From Myxococcales bacterium (lineage in GTDB: Bacteria; Myxococcota; Polyangia; Fen-1088): a DNA stretch of 10,152 nucleotides. The notes beneath the pieces were generated by a model. The model saw nothing but the letters and a program-made list of their open reading frames with translations, searched no databases and had not been told where the DNA came from. Positions 1-6,071 of the stretch are shown piece by piece (the first letter of the stretch is position 1; each line of letters opens with the position of its first letter). The position numbers and the translations under genes were made by a program. Location: assembly GCA_003159055.1 (NCBI GenBank), contig PMLH01000520.1, positions 1 through 10,152 on the forward strand, written 5' to 3'.

Positions 1-49
1 ACATTTCACGGGCAGGAGAGCGCGCAGACGAGACGGAGGGCACAGCAGC

Positions 50-71
50 GTAGGCGCCGTGCGACGCCTAC
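50..71. repeat. Inverted repeat, 7-bp stem with 8-base loop
   Basis: GTAGGCG at 50-56 is perfectly complementary to CGCCTAC at 65-71, with an 8-base loop. No T-run follows, so it is not a classic intrinsic terminator. It could be the remnant of a terminator for a gene to the left, a protein-binding dyad, or chance in GC-rich DNA. Confidence 0.3.
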
Positions 72-189
72 CAGAGAAATCCTTGGCCCCGCCGGGCAGG
101 GCGAGAGGCGGGATGCTCAGGCTCTGCCCCCCGGCCGTCCAAACGGGTCTTCGGATCTGCTTGCGGCCCCCCACTGCGAACCTTTCAAT

Positions 190-227
190 CTCTGCGCCCT
201 CGCATTCCGGACTCTGCGCCCTCTCAT
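190..227. repeat. Tandem 16-base direct repeats, candidate regulator-binding sites
   Basis: CTCTGCGCCCTCGCAT (190-205) and CTCTGCGCCCTCTCAT (212-227) differ at one position. They start 22 bases apart, about two DNA helical turns, so both copies face the same side. They lie about 170-210 bases upstream of the dsrO start and next to the only AT-richer stretch of the leader. The phased spacing suits a pair of operator half-sites for a dimeric regulator. No particular regulator can be named. A local duplication is the alternative. Confidence 0.4.
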
Positions 228-387
228 ATTTGATGGATGCACCCAGCAAATATCACGGCAGGAAGACCGGACCGGCGGGGAAGATGGTGCGAATCGCTCG
301 TTTTCCGCGCGTCTCGCGCAAACCGGCGCTCGGCACGGTTTGTGCTGTGCCTCTGGCCGTGCACGTGTGCCACCCCACTCAAAAGCT

Positions 388-391
388 GGAG
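388..391 (+). promoter_or_regulatory. Ribosome binding site of dsrO
   Basis: GGAG at 388-391 sits 8 bases before the ATG at 400. It supports this start over the in-frame TTG at 340, because only the ATG places the Tat signal at the protein's N terminus. Confidence 0.65.
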
Positions 392-399
392 ACCAGGCG

Positions 400-1161
400 A
401 TGAAAGTCGATCTGAGTCGTCGGCATCTGCTGGCCGGGACGGGCGCGGCCCTGGGCGCCGCGGCGCTCAGTGGCGTGTCAGCGCGAACTGGCCTCGCCGC
501 AGTTTCTGGGCGTGCCATTCCTCGCTGGGGCATCGCGGTGGACATGTCCCGCTGCGCGAGCCAGTCGGGGTGTCGGGCCTGCATTGATGCCTGCCATTCG
601 GCCCATCGGGTTCCTGCAGTCGTAGATCCCCGCCACGAAATCAAGTGGGTCTGGAAAGAGCCGTTCGTTCGCGTTTTCCCCGAGCAAGACCACGCCTATC
701 AACCTGAAGCCCGACGGCAGATGCCCGTGCTGGTACTGTGCAATCACTGCGCCAACTCGCCCTGCACGCGCGTGTGCCCGACCGGTGCGACCTGGCGCCG
801 CAGCGACGGCGTGGTGGCGATGGACGAGCACCGCTGTATCGGCTGTCGTTACTGTATGACTGCGTGCCCGTTCGGCGCGCGCAGCTTCAACTGGGAACAG
901 CCACAGTCGGCCCCCACGGCGGGCAATTACCCCAGCCGCACCGCCGGCGTGGTCGAAAAGTGCAACCTATGCGTCGAGCGCCTGGACGTTGGTCAGATTC
1001 CACTGTGCGTGGAAACCTGTCGCACGCGCGGAACCGCAGCGCTGACCTTCGGCAATCTCGAAGACCCCAATTCGCCGCTCAGGCAGCTCCTGGCCAGTCG
1101 CCAGGTGCTGCGGCGCCGTCCTGCGCTCGGCACGGAGCCGAGCGTCTTCTACCTGGTGTGA
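400..1161 (+). CDS. dsrO: DsrO-like periplasmic ferredoxin subunit with four [4Fe-4S] sites
   Basis: This 253-residue protein is the periplasmic iron-sulfur subunit that, in DsrMKJOP, relays electrons between DsrJ hemes and the NrfD-type subunit DsrP. It opens with a twin-arginine signal (S6-R7-R8-H9-L10-L11, then a small/hydrophobic stretch to about residue 33), so it should be exported folded by Tat. Sixteen cysteines form four cluster sites: C52/C58/C61/C65, C114/C117/C122/C126, C146/C149/C152/C156 and C188/C191/C203/C207. The first, with its five-residue gap followed by CIDACHSAHRVP, is the pattern I associate with DsrO rather than with HmcB, TtrB or NrfC relatives. Its TGA overlaps the dsrP ATG by one base. 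The DsrP-like gene directly behind it and the DsrJ-like gene at the operon end support the assignment. A generic NrfC-type ferredoxin of another NrfD complex is the alternative. Confidence 0.85.
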   Translation: MKVDLSRRHLLAGTGAALGAAALSGVSARTGLAAVSGRAIPRWGIAVDMSRCASQSGCRACIDACHSAHRVPAVVDPRHEIKWVWKEPFVRVFPEQDHAYQPEARRQMPVLVLCNHCANSPCTRVCPTGATWRRSDGVVAMDEHRCIGCRYCMTACPFGARSFNWEQPQSAPTAGNYPSRTAGVVEKCNLCVERLDVGQIPLCVETCRTRGTAALTFGNLEDPNSPLRQLLASRQVLRRRPALGTEPSVFYLV

Positions 1162-2399
1162 TGTCGATGCCCCAGAACAAGCCCAGCCGAACCTCCGCAC
1201 GTGTCGCGATGGGGCTGCTTTTTGTCCTGGCGGTGCTGGGAGCTTTCGCCTACGGCATGCAGGCTCGTGACGGTTTGGGCGTGACCGGGCTGTCTCGCGA
1301 CGTGCCGTGGGGGCTTTACATTTCCCAGTTCACGTTTCTGGTCGGCATCGGCGCTTCGGCAGTGACGGTGCTCTTGCCCTACTACGTTCACAGGCAGAAG
1401 GCCTTCGCTCGGGCGCTGATCCTCGGCGAAGTCGTCGCGGTGATTGCGCTTGGCCAGGCGCTCTCGTGCATCTTGGTCGATCTCGGCCAGCCTTCGCGAC
1501 TGCTCAACATTCTTCTCTATCCCTCGCCGTCGTCTCTGATGTTCTGGGATTGTCTCACGTTGACGGGATACTTGGTCCTGTCGCTCGTCGGTCTGATGGC
1601 GGCGCTGTTTGCGCGCGGGGCCTCGTCGGCGAAGTGGGTGCGGCGCCTCGCGCTCGCCACCATCCCCTGGGCGATCGGTATTCACGTGGTGACGGCGCTG
1701 CTCTATGCCGGTCTGTCCGCGCGCCCGGCGTGGATGACGGCGGTGCTTGCCCCGCGCTTTTTGGCCACCGCTTTCGCCTCCGGGCCGGCCCTGCTGATCC
1801 TGCTCGCCGGGGGGCTTTCGCGCGCGAAGGTGTTCGACGTCGGCCGGGACGCCATCGCGCGACTCTCGGTCATCATGACCTACGCGGCGGCGCTGAGCGT
1901 GCTGTTGGCGGCGCTGGAAGCCTTTACCGCGGTCTACTCTGGCATTCCAAGCGCCAGGGAGCATCTCGAATACCTGTTCCTGGGACTCGATGGGCACGTT
2001 GGCCTCGTCGTCTTCAATTACCTGTCGTGGGGACTGTTGCTGTTCGCCCTGACGGTTCTATTGATCCCCGGCCTACGCCGCCGTGCGGGCTTCGCGACCG
2101 TTGCGACGGCGGCGATTCTGCTCTCGGTCCTCGTCGACAAGGGGCTTTGCCTCGTCACCTCCGGCTTCGTACCTTCGCCGCTCGGCTACGTTCAGGACTA
2201 CCAGCCAAGCTTGCCCGAGTTGGCCATTGTCGTCGGGATCTACGCCAGCGGCGCACTGGTATTCCTTGCTCTGCGTCCGCTGTTCACAATTGCCCAGGCG
2301 AATTCGCCTGTTTCCGAATCTCCAGTCCATGCACTGAACCAACCACTCCCAACCGAGCGCGAACCGGGCATGGCAGGGGTCGCGCCAATGGAGACCTGA
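1161..2399 (+). CDS. dsrP: DsrP-like NrfD-family integral membrane subunit
   Basis: This 412-residue polytopic protein of the NrfD/PsrC family is the quinone-interacting membrane anchor that pairs with DsrO. I count about ten hydrophobic segments, near residues 14-33, 52-76, 87-107, 127-150, 163-186, 198-219, 233-260, 280-303, 310-332 and 353-373. The stretch SRDVPWGLYISQFTFLVG (45-62), running into the second helix and followed by LPYYVH, is the strongest family signature and is typical of DsrP. No heme motif is seen, as expected for NrfD proteins. The polar tail after residue 378 is poorly recognisable. The ATG at 1161 overlaps the dsrO stop as TGATG. A second in-frame ATG at 1167 is 8 bases after a weak GGTG and could be the true start. 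The gene ends in a TGATG overlap with aprB. HybB- or QrcD-like proteins are the nearest alternatives. Confidence 0.85.
   Translation: MSMPQNKPSRTSARVAMGLLFVLAVLGAFAYGMQARDGLGVTGLSRDVPWGLYISQFTFLVGIGASAVTVLLPYYVHRQKAFARALILGEVVAVIALGQALSCILVDLGQPSRLLNILLYPSPSSLMFWDCLTLTGYLVLSLVGLMAALFARGASSAKWVRRLALATIPWAIGIHVVTALLYAGLSARPAWMTAVLAPRFLATAFASGPALLILLAGGLSRAKVFDVGRDAIARLSVIMTYAAALSVLLAALEAFTAVYSGIPSAREHLEYLFLGLDGHVGLVVFNYLSWGLLLFALTVLLIPGLRRRAGFATVATAAILLSVLVDKGLCLVTSGFVPSPLGYVQDYQPSLPELAIVVGIYASGALVFLALRPLFTIAQANSPVSESPVHALNQPLPTEREPGMAGVAPMET
2390..2393 (+). promoter_or_regulatory. Ribosome binding site of aprB inside dsrP
   Basis: GGAG at 2390-2393 lies within the last codons of dsrP, 5 bases before the aprB ATG at 2399. 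This site and the one-base stop/start overlap suggest translational coupling of dsrP and aprB, which ties the membrane module to the APS reductase genes. Confidence 0.6.
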
Positions 2400-2896
2400 T
2401 GCCAAGTTATGTCATCGCGAGCAAGTGTGATGGGTGCAAGGCCTTGGATCGCACGGCTTGCCAGTACATCTGTCCCAACGATCTGATGACCTTGGACCGT
2501 CAGAAGATGAAGGCCTACAACCGCGATCCCGTGATGTGCTGGGAATGCTTCAATTGTGTGAAGCTGTGCCCAACCCAGGCCATCGAGGTGCGCGGCTACT
2601 CCGACTTCGTGCCCATGGGGGCCAGCGTGAGTGCCATGCGCAGCACCGACGAAATCATGTGGACGGTGCAGTTTCGTAACCCCGAGATCAAACCCAAGCG
2701 CTTCAAGTTCCCCATCCGCAAGGGCGTGTCCGAAGGGCAGGTACAGCCGTTCGGCCATTTCCCGACCGGAACCGATGACGTCAAGAGCCCCATGCTGATG
2801 GGCGAACCCAGTGCTCTCAACACCGAACAAGGCCCAGTCAAACACACGGGACTTCCTGAGCTTGCCCTGACCCGATCGCAGAACGGAGGAAAGTAG
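2399..2896 (+). CDS. aprB: Adenylylsulfate (APS) reductase beta subunit, ferredoxin-like
   Basis: This is the 165-residue electron-transfer subunit of dissimilatory APS reductase, which carries two [4Fe-4S] clusters between the FAD of AprA and the external partner (Qmo). The N terminus MPSYVIASKCDGCKALD and the segment ACQYICPNDLM are near-diagnostic. Cluster cysteines are C10/C13/C21/C25 and C47/C50/C53/C57. The tryptophan inside CWEC (W48) matches the tryptophan thought to help electron passage between cluster and FAD in the Archaeoglobus enzyme. The beta-strand region with IEVRGYSDFVPMG and RFKFPIRKG follows, then a C-terminal arm from about residue 115 that wraps AprA in known structures. 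The arm contains no cysteine. The protein is cytoplasmic with no signal. It starts in a TGATG overlap with dsrP and ends 2 bases before aprA, the usual aprBA order. Confidence 0.96.
   Translation: MPSYVIASKCDGCKALDRTACQYICPNDLMTLDRQKMKAYNRDPVMCWECFNCVKLCPTQAIEVRGYSDFVPMGASVSAMRSTDEIMWTVQFRNPEIKPKRFKFPIRKGVSEGQVQPFGHFPTGTDDVKSPMLMGEPSALNTEQGPVKHTGLPELALTRSQNGGK
2885..2889 (+). promoter_or_regulatory. Strong ribosome binding site of aprA
   Basis: GGAGG at 2885-2889, 9 bases before the ATG at 2899, is one of the best Shine-Dalgarno matches in the operon. It fits high expression of the catalytic subunit and fixes the aprA start. Confidence 0.7.
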
Positions 2897-2898
2897 TC

Positions 2899-4803
2899 AT
2901 GTCGGATTTCAAGACGGTGGTTGTCGAAACCGACCTTCTGATCTGTGGCGGCGGCATGGCCGCGTGCGGGGCCGCAGTCGAGGCCGCCCACTGGGCGAAG
3001 AAGAATGGATTGAAGATTACCGTGGTCGACAAGGCCGCGATGGACAGATCCGGCGCGGTCGCCATGGGCCTTTCCGCCATCAACTTGTACGTGGATCTCA
3101 ACAGCGGCAAGAACACGCTGCGCGACTACGTGGATTACGTGCGCAACGATCTGATGGGCATCACCCGCGAAGACCTGGTGGCCAACATCGCACGCCACGT
3201 GGATTCCAGCGTACACATGTTCGAGAAGTGGGGCTTGCCGATCTGGAAGGACGACAAGGGCGGCTATGTCCACGAGGGCCGCTGGCAGGTCATGATCAGC
3301 GGCGAATCGTACAAGGTCATCGTCGCGGAAGCGGCCAAGAAGGCGCTCGCCGAGGCGGGCGGCCAGTACTTCGAGCGCGTGTTCATCACCCATCCGCTGA
3401 TGGCGGAAGGCCGCTGCGTCGGGGCCATCGGCTTTTCCAACCGCGAAAACACAGTCTACATCTTCAAGGCCAAGGCCACCTTGACCGCCATGGGCGGCGC
3501 AGTTCACATCTTCCGGCCACGTTCGACGGGCGAAGGCCTGGGGCGGTCGTGGTACCCGCCGTTCAACTCGGCCGGCAGCGCGGCCTTCACGATTACCGCG
3601 GGCGCGGAAATGACCTGCCAGGAAGTTCGCTTCGTTCCCGTGCGCTTCAAGGACGCGTATGGCCCGGTGGGCGCGTGGTTCCTGCTGTTCAAGGCACAGG
3701 CCACCAACGCGCTCGGCGAAGACTACATGACCACCAACGCCGCGGAACTGGAAAAGTGGGGCCCCTACGGCCAGGCCAAGCCGACCCCGGCCAACCTGCG
3801 CAACTGGCTCATGATGCTCGACATTCAGAAGGGCAAGGGGCCGATCTACATGCGCACCGAAGAGGCCATCCGGAAGATCAGCCAGCTGATGCCGGACGAG
3901 AAGGCCGCGCGCAAGAAGCTGAAGGAGCTGGAAAGCGAGGCGTGGGAGGACTTCCTCGACATGACCATCGCGCAAGCGCTGCTGTGGGCGTCGACCAACG
4001 TCGAGCCGGAGAAGAAGCCGTCGGAGATCATGGCCTGCGAGCCGTACTTCATCGGATCGCACTCGGGCGCTTCGGGCGCGTGGGTGTCGGGGCCGAAAGA
4101 TCTGCAGACGGGTGACACCCAGAACGACTACTTCTGGGGCTACGCCAATATGACGACCGTGCCGGGGCTCTTCGCCGCCGGGGACGCCAGCGGCGCTTCC
4201 AGCCACAAGTTCTCGTCGGGCTCGTTCACCGAGGGACGCATCGCCGGCAAGGCCGCGTTGGAGTTCATCCTGGACAAGGGCGCGGGCGCGCCAGTGGCCG
4301 ATGCCAAGGTGCAGGGGATGGTTGCCGAGATGCTGAGGCCTCTCGAAACGTTTGCCCAGCATCGCGACGACACCACCGACCCGGACATCAATCCAAGCTA
4401 CCTGCGCCCCAAGCAGATGATGGCGCGTCTGCAGAAGATCATGGACGAGTACGCCGGCGGCGTTTCCACGCAGCTTGCGACCAGCAAGCACCAGCTCGAG
4501 AAGGGCTTGGAGTTGTTGGGACTGCTGCGCGAGGACTCGGAGAAGCTCGGCGCCGAGACGTTGCACGAGCTGATGCGTTGCTGGGAGAACCGGCATCGCT
4601 TGCTGCAGGCCGAGGCGCACATGCGGTCGGTGCTGTTCCGTGAAGAGACGCGTTGGCCGGGCTACTACGTGCGTTCCGACAAGCCGACCCTCGATCAGGC
4701 GAACTGGCTGGCCTTCTGCAACTCGAAGTACGACGCGCAGAAGAACGAATGGACCATGATCAAGCGGCCGGTGAAGTACCTCACGAGCGACTCTGAACGG
4801 TGA
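2899..4803 (+). CDS. aprA: Adenylylsulfate (APS) reductase alpha subunit, FAD-containing
   Basis: This 634-residue catalytic subunit interconverts APS with sulfite plus AMP in the cytoplasm, with FAD forming a sulfite adduct. It belongs to the fumarate reductase/succinate dehydrogenase flavoprotein family. The dinucleotide-binding glycines are GGGMAACG (17-24). Residues matching the known active site of the Archaeoglobus enzyme can be placed by context: N62 (in SAIN), E136 (in SGES), W218 (in GRSWY), R249 (in FVPVRFKD) and H388 (in GSHSGASGAW). The W-to-R distance of 31 equals that family's spacing. The FAD C-terminal motif GLFAAGDASGASSHKFSSGS (423-442) and a helical C-terminal domain (about 470-600) are intact. 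Sequences such as AMGLSAIN and GPVGAWFLLFKA look like the sulfur-oxidiser type to me, an impression only. Its stop overlaps the qmoA GTG by four bases. Confidence 0.97.
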   Translation: MSDFKTVVVETDLLICGGGMAACGAAVEAAHWAKKNGLKITVVDKAAMDRSGAVAMGLSAINLYVDLNSGKNTLRDYVDYVRNDLMGITREDLVANIARHVDSSVHMFEKWGLPIWKDDKGGYVHEGRWQVMISGESYKVIVAEAAKKALAEAGGQYFERVFITHPLMAEGRCVGAIGFSNRENTVYIFKAKATLTAMGGAVHIFRPRSTGEGLGRSWYPPFNSAGSAAFTITAGAEMTCQEVRFVPVRFKDAYGPVGAWFLLFKAQATNALGEDYMTTNAAELEKWGPYGQAKPTPANLRNWLMMLDIQKGKGPIYMRTEEAIRKISQLMPDEKAARKKLKELESEAWEDFLDMTIAQALLWASTNVEPEKKPSEIMACEPYFIGSHSGASGAWVSGPKDLQTGDTQNDYFWGYANMTTVPGLFAAGDASGASSHKFSSGSFTEGRIAGKAALEFILDKGAGAPVADAKVQGMVAEMLRPLETFAQHRDDTTDPDINPSYLRPKQMMARLQKIMDEYAGGVSTQLATSKHQLEKGLELLGLLREDSEKLGAETLHELMRCWENRHRLLQAEAHMRSVLFREETRWPGYYVRSDKPTLDQANWLAFCNSKYDAQKNEWTMIKRPVKYLTSDSER

Positions 4804-6068
4804 CCACACCCAGCACAGCACCCGGCCGAACGCGCGGCAAGCTGCTTGTCGTCGGTGGTGGGATTGCCGGCATCTCCGCCGCCGTCGAGGCGGCGGAGGC
4901 CGGGTGCGACGTCGTGCTGGTCGAACGCGAGCCTCAGCTTGGCGGACGCGTGTCGCAGATGTACCAGTACTTTCCGAAGTTGTGTCCACCGGTGTGCGGG
5001 CTGGAAATCAATCTTCGCCGTATTCGCACGAGCCCACGCATCAAGGTCGCCACCCTGACCCAGGTGCTGACGGTGACCGGCAGCCCAGGCAAGTACCGGG
5101 TCGCGCTTCGGGAAGACCCGCGTTTCATCGCCGAACATTGCTCGGCGTGCGGCACGTGTGCGTCGGTCTGCCCGGTCGAACGGTCGAGCCAGTTCGATTT
5201 CGGCCTCGGCAAGAGCAAGGCGGCGTATCTCGCCTATCCGGGCGCTTGGCCGACCCGCTATGCCATCGACGGCAAGGCTTGCACGGGCGCGAGTTGTGCG
5301 AAGTGCGTTTCGGCCTGTCCTTGCCAGGCCATCGATCTTTCGATGCAGCCGCGATCGTTTGAGATCGAAGTGGCTGCGGTCCTTTGGACGACCGGCTGGC
5401 AGCCCTACGAAGCCACGCGGCTTGTGGACCTCGGCTTTGGCTCACATCGAGACATCATCACCAACATGATGCTCGAGCGTCTGGCGTCACCGCACGGTCC
5501 GACCGCCGGCCGCGTCCAGTGTCCGTCGGATGGCCGCGCGCCGACGAGCGTTGCTTTTGTGCAATGTGCGGGCTCTCGCGACGATGCACACCTCCGGTAT
5601 TGCTCGGGCCTTTGCTGCATGGCCTCGACCAAGCATGCACGCTACGTGCGCAGCCAGTATCCCGACGCGGAGATCTTCGTCTATTCCATCGACCGGCGCG
5701 CATCGGGCCGGCAGGAGACCTTTCTTGCCGAGACCGAACGCGACCCGAAGATCCATTTCATCGCCGGCAAAGTGTCGAAAGTTTCCGTCGAGGGCGGCAA
5801 GCCGGTCCTCGACGTCGAAGACATGGGGCAGGGCAAGCGCATTCGGCAAACCGCGGATCTCGTGGTGCTCGCCACCGGCATGGTTCCGTCGGATACCGCC
5901 CCGGAGCTCGGGCGGGACCGCTACGGCTTCGCAAGTGCTACGCAGCCCTCCCACGGTCAGTTCGCCGCTGGCTGCGCGCGCGAGCCGATGGACGTCGCCT
6001 GCGCGGTTCGCGATGCCAACAGCGCCGTGCTGCGTGCGCTGGCCCTTTGCTCTGCGAGTGGAGGGTAG
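4800..6068 (+). CDS. qmoA: QmoA, HdrA-like flavoprotein of quinone-interacting membrane oxidoreductase
   Basis: This 422-residue cytoplasmic flavoprotein is related to heterodisulfide reductase subunit A. In QmoABC it helps move electrons between AprBA and the membrane quinone pool. FAD binding is shown by VVGGGIAG (17-24) and the later VLATGM (356-361). PKLCPPVCGLEIN (59-71) follows the first flavin domain and is characteristic. Two inserted [4Fe-4S] sites are C114/C117/C120/C124 and C161/C166/C169/C173. The HdrA-type FVQCAGSRD (253-261) and YCSGLCC (267-273) are intact. The length of a little over 400 residues is usual for QmoA. The GTG start at 4800 overlaps the aprA stop as GTGA. It is the only possible upstream start, because an in-frame TGA lies at 4794-4796, although no good Shine-Dalgarno site precedes it, so translation probably depends on aprA. 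It ends 3 bases before qmoB. Confidence 0.94.
   Translation: MTTPSTAPGRTRGKLLVVGGGIAGISAAVEAAEAGCDVVLVEREPQLGGRVSQMYQYFPKLCPPVCGLEINLRRIRTSPRIKVATLTQVLTVTGSPGKYRVALREDPRFIAEHCSACGTCASVCPVERSSQFDFGLGKSKAAYLAYPGAWPTRYAIDGKACTGASCAKCVSACPCQAIDLSMQPRSFEIEVAAVLWTTGWQPYEATRLVDLGFGSHRDIITNMMLERLASPHGPTAGRVQCPSDGRAPTSVAFVQCAGSRDDAHLRYCSGLCCMASTKHARYVRSQYPDAEIFVYSIDRRASGRQETFLAETERDPKIHFIAGKVSKVSVEGGKPVLDVEDMGQGKRIRQTADLVVLATGMVPSDTAPELGRDRYGFASATQPSHGQFAAGCAREPMDVACAVRDANSAVLRALALCSASGG
6060..6065 (+). promoter_or_regulatory. Ribosome binding site of qmoB
   Basis: GGAGGG at 6060-6065 overlaps the last qmoA codons and stands 6 bases before the qmoB ATG at 6072. It is a strong match that fixes this start. 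Confidence 0.7.
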
Positions 6069-6071
6069 GGC

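Larger units (their letters stand above)
1..399. other. Upstream non-coding region, likely 5' control region of the operon
   Basis: I find no convincing gene on either strand. The plus frame shared with dsrO is open from base 1 to the dsrO start, but its translation is arginine-rich, resembles no family I know, and would bury a Tat signal peptide internally, so I treat it as chance in GC-rich DNA. The region holds a short inverted repeat (50-71) and two near-identical direct repeats (190-205 and 212-227). A slightly AT-richer patch lies at about 225-255, but I cannot pick a sigma70 -35/-10 pair with acceptable spacing. No upstream gene end is recognisable, so the operon could begin here, though genes further left cannot be excluded. 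Confidence 0.6.

Noticed and set aside
1..399. Frame in phase with dsrO is open from base 1, suggesting an N-terminal extension or an upstream gene fused to dsrO
   Set aside because: The translation is arginine-rich and unlike any family I know. The Tat signal beginning at the ATG at 400, with a Shine-Dalgarno site 8 bases before it, must be N-terminal. Long open frames arise by chance in GC-rich DNA.
117..644. 175-codon open frame on the minus strand over the leader and the start of dsrO
   Set aside because: It has no recognisable domain, and its right half is antisense to the Tat/FeS coding region of dsrO, so it is a shadow frame.
1161..2399. DsrOP pair as part of an Hmc, Qrc or tetrathionate/polysulfide reductase complex instead of Dsr
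   Set aside because: No molybdopterin subunit or large multiheme gene is present. The CxxxxxCxxCxxxC first cluster in the ferredoxin, the VPWGLYISQF segment and a DsrJ-type cytochrome in the same operon fit DsrJOP better. Not fully excluded.
2596..4989. 797-codon open frame on the minus strand opposite aprA
   Set aside because: It lies fully antisense to the clearly conserved aprB-aprA-qmoA coding region, and its arginine/histidine-rich product matches no family.
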